Positions 11,947 through 25,300 of a stretch of 64,000 nt of DNA are shown here, one piece after another. Numbering within the stretch: position 1 is the first letter of the stretch; each line of letters starts with the position of its first letter. The stretch is taken from positions 125,725,122-125,789,121 of the forward strand of contig CM060172.1 in assembly GCA_030549775.1 (NCBI GenBank), given 5' to 3'. The DNA comes from Tamarix chinensis (lineage: Eukaryota > Streptophyta > Magnoliopsida > Caryophyllales > Tamaricaceae). The position numbers and the translations under genes were made by a program. The notes below the pieces were generated by a model, which was given only the letters and a program-made list of their open reading frames with translations, made no database searches and had not been told where the DNA came from.

Positions 11947-14900
11947 GTAAGTTTGACTATGCACGAGCCTTAATTTATATCCCTTATTGGTATAACGTCT
12001 TGAATAATTAAAATTCTTAATTAATGCCTTGGTTGTAATTAATATCACTTATGCCTAATTTATCCAACTCTCGGAGAGATAATCGTGAGTTGGTGGGTGG
12101 GTCGCCCTTGTGTCTTTCTCGAACTCTTTACTTAATATCTTTGGATATTATAGCATACCATCATGATATCATTAGTACACAAGGGCTGTGAAGATGCATG
12201 ATTGGCGAGACAAATGTTTCCTCTAGTGTTTTATAATTATTCACTTAGTATGTTTCCTTCTCTATAGGGTCTATAGAGGGTATACCCATAGTACATGGTA
12301 GAATTCTTATGGCAGGTTGACATGTCATTAGTGTTCAACTTAGGCGGGTGTAGTATCCCTATATAATCCTCTAGAAATTTTGTGTGTCCATAACTTAGGG
12401 GAATGTGGTATTCCAAAACCCGTGCTAGCTCTCGTAGCATATGCACGCAAAGGTTTGGTGGGTGTGGTATTCTTTAATAAATAACCCTTCAATGTATTCT
12501 AATCACATGTGGTGGGTTAAATATCCCATTTATTGTGTTTATTATAATTGCTTCAAAACATCTAATTGGCTTACTTCTATGGTTGTAGATCATGGTGAAG
12601 TTTAGGAGTGGTCGATTTATTATCCTATCCTTATTTGTGGGATCCCCTAAGTGGCTATTAATAACTTGGTTAGGTATGTTATACACGTGGATTCCATATG
12701 TTGTTCTTTATGTTGTGCTATTTATGTCAAAAATGTTTTCTATGTTATTGTAAAGCATGATTCATATGTTTTCCACAAGCTTGATCCCACTTGTCGGGTT
12801 TAGTTGCCTTACTTTATATTGATTTCTATATTACGGAAATATAATGACCTAATTCATCAGATGAGAAAACTTTAATGATTTTCTATGTTACAACTCCTAG
12901 ATAGAGTATGACGATTATGTTGCTATTGGTGTGGTTTTTAAACAGACACTATTTGGGGATTGAGGATTATGTATTTGTACTAGCCAAGAATTGGGATACC
13001 TAGATAGTTAGTTTCTTTCCCACTATGTTAGTGTTTTTTTTCTTCTGCTTTGGGTTATTTAAGTGCTTGGCTTTGATCATTTATTTTTATTATGGCAAAC
13101 TTTATCATATCATATCTATATATCTAATATTGTTGTCATCTCATTTGTTTGCTTGGTTGTTTGGTTTTGCCTTACATCAATCACAAGTCAGGTGAATGAT
13201 CACGCATCTTTTCACAATCAATAATGATTTCCTTAGTTTTTATTTTTAAACACTTCCACACTATATTAGACAAAACAAACATAGGTTTGTAAACTAGGGG
13301 TGTTACACAATCAATCAAATGCATATTTAATAAATTTAATATATTTAATAATGTGGTTATAAAGCCATTTTCTATTGTTGCTAATTAAAAGCTTTGGTGT
13401 TCGCATAATATTCATGTAAAACCCTAATTATCAAAAAACCCAAATTCATTTTATAATCTTTGTGATTTCATAATAGATCTATATTATTTGCATGTTTCTT
13501 TACATCCTTTAAGATTTTGAATTCTGTATACACGTTTTCAAACAATTCATTATTAAAAGTTGTCGACTTTCTTAGGCATAAAAACTTAAAAATTTAGAAA
13601 CTATTACACCCTGTTATGAGATTATGCCTTGTCATGACTTACTAAAAATATACCCATAATTACCTCATCCATCTTCCACCAACTTTCTTACACTCTCTCA
13701 TCTATGTTAATCACTCATGTCACTCCTCTTACTTGCAAGCACACCCCGTCTTACTTTTCCCTCTCTCCTACCATTTTTGACAACCATAAGGGGGTATACC
13801 TCTTTAGTTGGTCATTGCACATTTAGAAAATGTATACATCCTACTTCATTCTCTCCTATTTTCTTATCCTTCTTACTCTTGAGTTGTGGAGGTATCTGAC
13901 TTCTTTCCTCAGTACACCAACTTCCTATCCTCATTTTTTTCACTCCTTACTTCTAAAGCTCCAAGTTTTTGTTTAAAAGTGCTTGTTAGCAAACACAAGT
14001 GAATTAAAGTTATGGATTGTGAATTATTCCTCACATTGGTTCCACAAACCATTAACAAAGCCGAAGGATTTATTCTCCTCTAATTTATCTCTTATATTCT
14101 AACACTTTGTATAATTCTTTTTGTCTAATTGTTGTATTTTTTTATTATAGATGATCAACGTGCGGAAGGAGCGTTTATGATTAGTTTTTCTTAGATATTG
14201 GAATAAATTTTGGTAAAGACACGTGTCTTTAATTTAGGGTTATTGTTGTTATGTGATAATATTATAAATTACTAAGTTATCACTTTTGTGCTAGAGATCA
14301 TGCTTAGGCTATACTTTTTTTCATTTACATGTATTAAATGGTAAAATCAATTTTTTTATAAGTTCTATGTTGTTATTTGAAATCTCTATATTTTATGTCT
14401 TCCTAGGCTTTACCATAAAACTTCAAGTATGATGGTGTATTATGTTAGTTTAATGAGCCCATGGATGCATATATTTAATTATGTCTAAATAGTGTTATTG
14501 GTGTTGAATGTTGAGATTGCAATATTTGGGATTTTAGGCTTACTGTGGTCTTGTCCATAAGGTAATTTGTGATATCATTGACTATTTTAATTGAAGCTAA
14601 TTACGTCTTTAGGTTACTAATAATATAAGGATGGTTGAGTGTAGTTTTGGTGAATTTTGGAAACTTGTAAAATTTTATGGGTTATATGTGAATTTCAACC
14701 TTAAGGGTAAAATTGGTCTATTTGAGAATTTTTGTAGAAAATGAATACGTCCTTGTATTACTTGGGGTATTTACAGTAAAATTGATAGATAATTTGTTAG
14801 GGTTTGGATGAGTATAGTCTGAGTTATGATGGCAATAAGTTTTGAGGGGTTAGATGGATTTAGATTGGGAGGGGTATGATTGTTATTTTGGGTTAATTCT

Positions 14901-16630
14901 TGAAAATTTGAGATTGTGCGGGATATTGGGTTTACTATTAATGTCATGTGAAAATGACTTAAAACATACTTAGAAACCCTAGGGATACGATGAGCATTTT
15001 ATGTGTGAAACGTTTGAGTTAAGTCATAATTTTTGGTTTTAGTACTGTTAATTATATTTTGAGATATAATGTTTAATTTGATGAGTTAGTGAGTTTTATG
15101 GGAGAATTTACGAGTGAGTTTATGGGAGAATTTACGAGCTGAGAGTGAATCAATGTTTCAATGAGGGAATGGTGGTATTTTCCTTTGTGTAATGTCATTT
15201 TATGCTTGTTGGCTTACCTTATGTATTATAATTTATTCATGTGGTCGTAACATGTTTAATTGAATTAACCTTGACAAAATTTTAAGCATTATAAATAAAT
15301 ACTATTGTTGGAATGAATTAGGTAATCTTTGGTATTTTAGGTAACAGTGAAAACCAATATCCCAAGTAACAAGACATGGGTAATAGGTAAATGTGTTAGG
15401 ATGATAAGTAAATCAAGCGATGTGTTATTGTTTGTTATATGTTGGCTGATGATATAATAAAACATTATTGCATAAAGTGAATGAATACATAAGTGAGGAC
15501 CAGGATGATTATAGATGTTGAAATTATTTGATTATAATGTTTGGCTCTAATAGAAACAAATGACCTTTATCTAATCTAACTAAACTATCTACCAGATTAT
15601 AGGGACTATACATACTTAAATATTAGAGGTATACTAATAGCCTAGGTGTTTTCTACCCTATATATGTGTGTGTTAGTGAGATCATCTATCTTTCACCCAT
15701 TAGATGGGGAAGGAGGAGAAGATTGGTTGTATAACAAATGGTTCTCTAATCTCAATATGAATAACGTAAATGGATTTGTGTAATAACCTAATGATCAAAT
15801 TTAAATACGATTTTCTCTTGGATTGTCATGTATCATGAGCATCTATGCACGTGTAGTATATATCTTGTCATCATGTTGCTTGTGACACACGTGCCATTTT
15901 TTATGTATACGTATTGCTACCTTACTTAGTACGTAATATACTAACCATAATTCTTATACATGCTACTCATTCCCACTATTAGATACCACAATGTTTGCAC
16001 ATATGTGTTGATTTAATGTTTTCATTTTGCTTACCTTTGATGAGCCTTTTTATGGATTGGTTCAAGTATATGGTTACCATGATAGCTCTATGCGGACCTT
16101 TAGTCTGTTTTTTTATTATATTTGTTATGTTTTCTCTATTTTGTAATATTACATCATTGTAGAAGGCATGAGTTATTTTTTAACCTTGCATCCAACATAT
16201 ATTGGCTATAGATAGTACATTTTCTATGTTAGATGCGGCATAGCGCCTACTATTTTATTATAAATGCTTCCGCAAAAATAAAATAAAAAGTTAGTAGATT
16301 TTGGACTGTTACGCTACTCTTCTACAAATAGTGCGCCGAACTCGTTAAAGCTGTTACTAGGAACATGCATATCAATAATTTGATCATCTGCTTGTGGGAA
16401 TGATCAACACTAATAAAAATGGTGATTAAAGCTTGTGCGGTGAGGAATGTAACTTTTTATATCAATAGATAAAGACATGCATAACACATAGAGTTAAATG
16501 AGGGGAATACTATATATGCACGTTATTTATGATACGATATGATTGAAGAATGCAAACGTATGAAGATTCATACTTAGGTGGTTATATAATTTCGTCTATT
16601 TAAACATAGCAAGACCACGAAACTTTCCGT
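11947..16630. mobile_element. Decayed long-LTR debris, boundaries unresolved
   Basis: Several worn LTR landmarks occur here. ACTAGGGGTGTTACA ends at 13,307. TATTACACCCTG near 13,608 and TTTGGACTGTTAC near 16,310 could be the two ends of one element. A decayed TAGTACG-TAA-TATACTA hairpin lies at 15,927-15,943. A 25-bp direct duplication GTTTTATGGGAGAATTTACG occurs near 15,095-15,140. I find no matching target duplications and no coding sequence. Confidence 0.4.
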
Positions 16631-16633
16631 TAA

Positions 16634-19600
16634 TGTAACAACTCCATTTTTCTTATCTTTAAAATTTCATTTTAAAAGTACAATATGGAAACAAAACTAA
16701 AAATAAAAAATATTACCACCATATCTATTAAATGAGAGATGCACATGTTCACCTAGCCCATGGCAGATGCAAAGCTAGGTATGAAAATACACTAAAAAAC
16801 ATGAATAATGATACAAGATAAAACTCTTTACATTAAAAAATCTTAATACAATATTAAATATAGAGTTATACCGCCTAAACCCAAAACTAGAAAATCCAAA
16901 CCGAGGACTAAAACATTGGAAGTCTTATTCTCAGACTCCAACACGAGCTACAACAATATCTAGATTACTTGCATCACAACCACTAAAAAAATACAAAAGT
17001 ATTATGTAAACATACCTAACCCCAAGTGTATAAATATTTAAACAATCAAGCAACACATAAAGGTGTGAGACTGTCCACAGCCTGCAATCCAAATGCAACA
17101 ATACTAACATTCTTAAACAATCATATACTAACCAAATATAGTGTACACCATACAACTGCCGACTGGCATATCAACCAACCAACAACATAATGCGAGTACC
17201 CAATCCAAGCTTTTAAACCACAAAGATACATCAATTCAATATAGTATTTATTACTTACACTAAATATTTCAACATGGTATATCCAATCGAGATAAAAATA
17301 AGGAAACCACACAATCACTTTTAAACCAAATTTAATTATTAAGCCTTTAATAAGATGACCAAATCAATAAACTCAACTCGATAAGAAAGAATCTAATACC
17401 ATAATCATATATTAGCCAAAACGAGGTTCCATCTTAAAACCAATTAGTAATAGGAGAAGTAAGCCATTAGACTTATATATTGGTCTGATTCCCTCTTATG
17501 TATCAACGTTAGATTTTGTTCGCACCCAATAAATTATAATATCATAATCCAAGGAAATTATTTCTATGGATGAATCAACAATCAATTCTATAACTACTAA
17601 GATAGATAATCAAGGGTGTCACACGACATAAAATCCATGCATAAAAAAATATAGGTACCCAAGTCTTTAAATATGTGAATTCTTATGAGTTTAAATGGGG
17701 CCTCCAATTTGAAGGTCTACTATGCACCCAGAGGTCACTTGGAGGCATGAGATTTATCTACCAACTCAAGTTGTCTTCCACCTTAAACAATTAGTACCTT
17801 GTTTAATCTGTAACCTTATTCCACATAGGATAATAAGATCCACATACAATCATTAATTAAGTCCTCAACAATTTGACCACTCAAGGTCACAACTCACAAC
17901 AATTAGCCATGAAAGGCCTTGACCAATTAAGGTCAAACAAACAACTAGCCACAAAGGCCTTTACCACTTAGGGTCAAATAAACAACTATAAAACAAATTT
18001 AAGGAAAAAAGGTGAGAGTTTCTCATACATTCTAAACAATAATGAATGTTTAGGATCAATTATCATAAGAATAGGATATGATTTGAAGAAGAAAAGTGTA
18101 ATTAAGTGACTTTTACGATCCAAAAATATATGAATAAATCCAGATATTTTATGAATAACCATGGAATATTTTTGGATAATATTTAGCTCAATGATAATAA
18201 AATAATTTAATCTCTAAATTTTCACAAAAATTAGATAACTAGAAAGAGCTTAACGGGCTCAAAACACACAATCAAGGCTCACTAGAGCTATGAATAATTT
18301 TTTTGCCAACAACTTGATTTGATATTTTGAAAAATCCTATGAGGCTTATAACAATATTAGGATATCAAGTGTCTACACAAAATAATACTTTTGAAATAGT
18401 CAAAGGCTAAAATTGCCTTGCAAGTTTCATGAATTACAAATCCATAAAAATGATAACGAGTTAAACGAAATGTTTTGAAAATGCTACTATGAAATCAAAA
18501 CTCATAAAAATGTAATAAAAAATCTATACAAGGAAACTTAATATCCACCAATACCAATTATGAATAAGAAATGGTCCCTAATATAGTGGGGTGTTACATT
18601 TATATCTACTCTCCTATTTTCCTCGTAGATGAGAGAAAGATAATCAACATCATTAATACTTTCACATTTGAGGTACAACACACCTTGGTCACTAGTAAAC
18701 ATATAATCCTTGAGTATACACATCCCTTATAGGTTAGTGGATTGGACTTATATAAAGCATATTAGGGTCATTTAGTTCCAACGCAACCAAATAATTATTT
18801 CAATAATTTCAAAACACATGATCTCGACTCGTGTACTTTCCCACTTTAAGTATCAATGCCTTTTTATTTCATCGATCAATGCTTAACATATCACAATGCA
18901 TTACTTGATTTATTACATGATCACTGTACTTATACTTTTATTACCACTGACTTATCATATGGAAAAAGTACTTATCATTTATTACATGAACTACATATAT
19001 CATGAATTCATACTAACAATTGTATTTACTATAAATAACTATAATTACACCATGATTAGTTACATAATGCATGTTAAGTACCACATGAAGTAACTACGAG
19101 GCACGATGAAGGATAATAGGTACAACGGGGGACACAACACAAGTGAAAATACCATAATGCCCTTATAAAATCCTAATTCATAATTATGCCAAAACTTCAT
19201 CTATAAGGCTCTTAAATTATAAATTTTAACAAGTTACCCCAATATATTATCATATACACCACATATAAAAATAACGATTTAGCTTCAACGTTTCACACAT
19301 AAAGTACTGACATTACCCTTTTGGTGACTATTCCCAAGTCATGACATTTTTTCCAATAATATCATACCCATGATGCCCCAAATTGTCCCAAGTACTTCAC
19401 ATACCACACTTATCATATTCATAGCCCAAAAATACCTGTACAACATTAAATTTCCATATTTCACCCAAAATGACCGAAATACCTCTAATTTACCTAAAAG
19501 CTAACAAAACTTCTTATTATCATAATGTGATCCATACACGTCCAAATCCTAGAATGTTTTGCATCAAATTTAATGTAACAATACCAAGGGAAATAATGAC

Positions 19601-21119
19601 ATACTTATTTCCCACAAAACCCATAATCTTATATGGTTGAACATCACTCAAGTTCTGATAAGATTTTTCTTGTTCCAAAACTCACTAAAAATTCACACAA
19701 CCGCTACACATTATTAACATTTCAAATATACAATTGGATTTAAGTAAAATAGATCCAAACACCACCAATGTTTCAAGGAACAAACCTCCATATGCCCCAA
19801 AACTTACAACCTTAATATATTTCACGAACAATAATACTTACCCCTATTTCCTTAATTGACTACACATCTATTAATATAAAAAAAAACTACATCTACATGC
19901 TTGAGAAGTTATGGCAAAGCCTAGTAAGATATAAAATATAAAAATATCATATAAATTTATAAAAAAACACAGAGATTAGAAAATTTATAAAAAATGAAGA
20001 ATATAAGTTGAATAATCTAGACATGATTTATTGCAACCAAATATGTAAACATGATATTTACATAAAAGGAACACGTATCAACAAAAAGCCCTAATATAGA
20101 GTTGTACGTTCTTGTCATAAGATACTTTGGTCTCTAAGCAATAATACTCCTAATTGTCCTTCTACACCTTTATCACCTTAAACAAAAACAACAAGGAATT
20201 AGCTAAATAATTAGAATAAGGTTTATAATGGAAGAGAAAGTAAAAGGGAATAAGAGGTAACTCTTATAGGATTGTAGATGATTAGGACAACAAGAGGAAG
20301 AGGAGGCGGTTGTTGGTCACACGAAGAACCAACGCTGGAGGCAGTGATTTGAGTGAGAGCTGCACATTGCTAGTGGGGTTTTTGTGTGTCTCTCAATGTA
20401 GTTAAGGTGGCTCAACATGTGGTTTGAATGTTGGGCAGTGGTGTGTAACATGAGTGGATGACAAAGGCTGGTGGCTAGGGGTACGAGGGACAGATGCAGA
20501 GTGAGGGTGGTTTGCATGGGATGAGGCTTATGGTGTGGGAAAAGGGCACAACTAGGGGTTTCTATGCAAGGAAAGCTAGGAAAATGCTAGCAAAACATGA
20601 TAGAAGGAGGGGAAAAGAAGAAAAATAGGAAATAAGAAGTTTAGAGAACTAGAAGAGGATGAAATACTCATTTTGGTTGGAAGAAATGACAAAAAAGGAA
20701 GAGGAATGGAGGATGCATGCGTTTGGTTGTTGAGTGAAATACATAAAGCATGGGGTTTCCTAGAGTGAGGCATGATCATGGGTGTGTAGGTCTACATGAA
20801 ATGAAAGTAGAGGCATGGGTTGGGACGGAGTGCACAACACATGGATAAAAAGTGTGATAAGTTAGGCAGTGTTTTGGTGAGATTTAGGTAAGGTTATGAC
20901 TTAGGAGTTTACTTATAGTAACTAAACTAGAGAGCAAAAATCCAGTTAGGCCAAGGAGAGGTCACGCGAGAGAGGTGAGGAGTGAGGGTTTGAAGTGAAA
21001 GAAAAGGAAAAATGGTTTAGGGGTTTGGTTAAGGAGTTAAGTAATGATTATAGGCTAAGGAAGAAATGAAGAAACTAGACACTTAGAAATTAGGTTAAGA
21101 AAATTTGGGGGGTATTATA
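16634..21119 (-). mobile_element. Candidate old solo long LTR with imperfect target duplication
   Basis: It begins TGTAACAACTCC at 16,634 and ends TTGGGGGGTATTATA at 21,119. That is the usual GGGGTGTTACA end with C-to-T changes. The flanks are GTTAA (16,629-16,633) and GATAA (21,120-21,124), a possible 5-bp duplication with one change. The ATTACCACCATATC block near the start and the purine-rich end fit the long LTR group. At 4.5 kb it is longer than its relatives, and an internal GGGGTGTTACA at 18,588-18,598 suggests a nested piece. Confidence 0.45.
17869..17990. repeat. Short repeat with TTGACC...GGTCAA palindromes
   Basis: Three diverged units of about 45-55 bp contain TTTGACCACTCAAGGTCA, CTTGACCAATTAAGGTCAA and TTTACCACTTAGGGTCAA. 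They alternate with TAGCCATGAAAGGCC-like words. The layout (a small palindrome repeated every 50-60 bp) resembles the CCAC...GTGG arrays of the other long LTRs, though the sequence differs. Confidence 0.5.
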
Positions 21120-21124
21120 GATAA

Positions 21125-22317
21125 CTTATTGAGAAAATGAGAAGCAAGAAGCAAACAAAATGACTGACCACCGATGGATGACACCATTAGTTGGCAAGTT
21201 TAAAATCAATATGGATACAAGTTAACTAGCCTCAAACACTTATGGGTTTGAGGTGGCTTGAAGGAATTAATATGGTGAGGTGAGTTAAGCTTGTAAACAA
21301 TCATAGGATGTTCCCATGGTCTATTGAGGAGGCTAAAGGTCTTTACATGGTGATGACCCTCAAATAGGTTAACTAAAGTCAAGATGCGAACATCATCATT
21401 GAATTAGGTTGCCTATCTTTGATGATTACTTTGAAGGAAAACACCAAATCATATCTCATTTTTGCCTTGTAGTTAAAAGTCACTATTGCATGGCATGTTT
21501 GTCTATTGTAGTTTCAGCAGACATGCATAAATAAGACCGTAAATAAGTTGAATTGAGCACATCTAAATTTGGGTTTGACTCATTTAAAAAACAAGCCTAA
21601 AGTCAATGCTCGATTTCTACTTATTTAACTAAAGAAACACGTTGAGATTTTATTGAGTTAAGTAACTTTTTTTCTTACTCGGGCTCTGACCTTTTTAACC
21701 AAACAAATGATCAAAGTCTATATTTTAATAAACAATTTAGCTCAAGCTAATTGGCGACCAACTTGATTCATTTATAACCATATGTATAAATAATATAACC
21801 GTGTCAAAGTTTAGACAATCTTACTCTAAAAAAAAGATAATATATATATTTCTTTTAAAATATAAAAACAATTTAGATCAAAAAAGTTTACAAATCTACT
21901 TTTTAAATCATTCCGTCCACTAATCAATCTTACTACAATTCGTTTTTTAAAAAAATTCTATTAAATTATTTATTTATTTTATTTTAAAATATCAATGCTC
22001 AACTTCTAATTTCACAATTACTTTTTAGTTTATCACCTATAACGTAATTATTTCACTATTTTACATTGAGTATGATAGTAAAGTTATTATCATTACCTAA
22101 TAAATTATTCAAATCACTTCATTTTAAAATGGAGGAAGTAGTAATTAATTAACGAAACTTATTTATTTATTTATTTGATGGAAAGTCTACGACTACGATG
22201 CGCGTAACCGAAAGAAACGAAAGACTGAGGAACAATTAAGCTCGCTTTTCACCGAGCAGAGGCGTAGAGCCGACTACCGGGTTACAGAGGGGCGGGGGGC
22301 GAGACTTTGGAGAAAAG
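21125..22317 (+). promoter_or_regulatory. Upstream and 5' untranslated region of ILP1
   Basis: AT-rich sequence lies between the last recognisable repeat and the start codon. The last 120 bases are GC-richer (GCGCGTAACCG ... GGGGCGGGGGGCGAG), which fits a 5' untranslated leader. I could not pick one TATA box with confidence among the ATTTATTTATTT tracts around 22,155-22,180. Confidence 0.4.
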
Positions 22318-25300
22318 ATGAGGGAAGAAGACATCAGCTCCGGTGGCACCAACAACCCCGTTGATCCCACTCCGGCTGCCAGGTGCTGTGGCTCTCTCTT
22401 TCCCCTTCCTACTCTTAAAACCTCTTTTCTCACCTTTTCGTTAATTATTGTTTCTCCCCCCTTCTCTAGGGCACACCCTAACGGCTTCAAATTCAATGTT
22501 AATTAGTTAGCATTTTCTTATTGTTTCTATTCTATCTCTGGAAAGTTTCTTTTTTTCATTCTCTCTCTTTTTTTTTCTTCATAAAATGGCTGTCAATTGT
22601 TGCCCGAGCTTGGTCTTATACTTGGATGGGGCTTTGCTGAGTCGAAATCCGCCGGAGCTAGGATCTGGGTTGCTGGCAATCGTGCTTCATGTCATTGTTT
22701 TGAGGGTTAGTTTGGTGTTCTTAGCGGGGGTGGGGCTTGGAAGAATATACATGTTTAGGGGGCTGAATTTGGTGGATTCCTTCCACCATTCTATTTCATG
22801 AAATATCAGATTTGCGGAGAGGGATTTGGAGAAAGATTCATGAGACGGACACTATGGGGAGGGATTTTGGAGAAACTTGGTGTTATATATTTATATTATT
22901 TGTTTTATTGAAGGGGCTTTATGTATTTGTATATTTTATATATAAATACAACCTGAATTAGTGGTATTTCCTGACGGAAGTAGAATAATGATGCGAAAAG
23001 CGATTGCATCTTCCTTTGACATCCGTCACTTTGCCATTAGCTTATTTTGTTGATGAAACAGACGGGTCCAACGTTATCTGTTAAATTTTGGCCCCTCAAT
23101 TTGAACAATTTTTGGAATTCCAGCAGCCCTTATGCAACAGGTGTAGCTCTGGGTGAGACCCTTATATATTTTGTCTTGGGGATCTAACGTTTTCTTTTCT
23201 TCCTTCCTCTGGGTTATGCCAAAAAAAAAGATAATATTGAAATTCCATTTTGATTGCAACACATTAACCTGAAGTAATTATAATTTTTGTACATTGAGTG
23301 CTTTAAACTGCAGCAGCATCTTCCCTCTTCCCACTCGTCGCATCACATAGGATACTGATAATAAGAGCGTACTGCTTTGTTTCTGATGAGGTAATATTCC
23401 ATTTGGAGCTAGTTTAATGAGTAGCTTATGGCAATCGCTTATTTTTCACGATTTATTAGCTATTAATCAAGAAAATAAGTCAATATTAAATAAATATTTA
23501 TTTTACTTAGCTCCAAACAGTTGCTAAGTTGCCTGCTTATATCCATCTCAGAATTTGTATTCACTGTGAAAGTATATCCATCTCAAAACTTGCCTGTGCT
23601 GCCGAAGCATGGAGATGGTCGGAAAGAAATGCAAAAGCTGTCTGTATCAATGCCATTAGTTGCTGTTTAAAATGAAAGCTCTGAGTTGATATTTCTCTTG
23701 CTATAAATTTTCGTGCATGCTTTGTATAAGATTGCGCATGTTGTTGAACTGTGAGAAGGTATATTTGCTGTACCAGACATTTAACATGTTACATATTATG
23801 GGTTCAAGGTCTTATTATATATGATGAAGCCTATTTTTAAACCATTCATTTTAAGTGCATTTTCTAAGTGCATTATTCTACTAGGAATATCTTTATTTAA
23901 CCATGACAGACAATTCACTATTTTTCATATATGATGAGTTAAAGCTTCTGCATTTTGAAGCCCTTTGATTGATCTAATCATATGATTTTGTTCTCTTTCT
24001 ATGAATTGCCGAGAATTCAATGATGATAGGAAGATGGCACTGAAGATATGCTAATTCTCTTAATTTTTTATTTTCTTTGTTATGCAAGTTGCTTCACATT
24101 TTGGAAGCAAGTTTGTGGCCGATCAGTCACACTCTTATTCAAATTAATTTTACCTTTTTTGTTTATGCAGCTCTGTGGGGGCGTCATCTCCGGTTCTTCC
24201 TGCATATGCAGGCAGTGGTGATTGGTTAGGTAATGGACTAGGCTCCAAGACAGGCTCTCTATCTGGTATTGGTACCCAGCCTCCTCGGGCTTCCTTGAGC
24301 ACCAGTGCTGCCGGTTCTGCTCTTGGAGCATCACAGCCTTCATGCAGGCCCTGGGAAAGAGGGGACTTACTCAGGCGGCTTTCTACTTTTGAACCAGCTT
24401 ACTGGTCTGGAAAACCCAAGGTCGGACCTTATTCTTTGAACAATTTTTTTCAGTCCTATTGGACAAGCTTAATAACAGGAACATGCCTTCCAGCAAACTT
24501 GTTTGAAAGAAAGTGGGCGTGAGTTTCATGAGTGGAAGGTTGATTAATTTTCTTTAGATCTGTTCCTATCTGCTTTTCCCGGTTCATCTCACTACAGTCA
24601 TTTGAGCTGTTCACTGAATAGTCTGAAAAAATTAATTAGTCAGGCATGGTTATTGGGTATTTCTTAGTTGAGACATAAATGGTGCATTTAATCTTTATTA
24701 GTTTTCCAGCAATTTAGAAAATATGTTCATACCTTCTGTTTTCTATTTTTTTGATTGGAAACCAGGAAAACACGGTTTTCCAACTTTACGAAGAAAACTG
24801 AAAAACAACCTATACTATGTTTTCTAAGTTTTCCTTATAAATGTATGTCGTCGTTTTCTACATGCTTTCTAATTAAATAATAATAATACTGAAAATAATA
24901 ATAATAATAATATTGATATTATTATCATTATTAATAATAATAATATTAATATGCTTATTAATTTCAATAATAATAATAATAATAATATTTTATTAATATA
25001 TATCAATATTAATATGAATAAAATACTACTACTACTACTAATATTATTGTTAACATAATTAATAATATTGTCTATATTATTATTATTAAGAATAATAATA
25101 TTATTATTAACTTTAATATTGATATTGTTATTAATTTTAATATTAATATTGATATTAATTTGTATTAATATTCATAAAATAGTATGTTAATTATTAATAT
25201 TAAAATTAATAATAACATTATTATTAATATTAATTAATAATAATTAGTAATTAGTAACAATATTACTTTATTATTATTAGTATTCATAATAATAATATTA

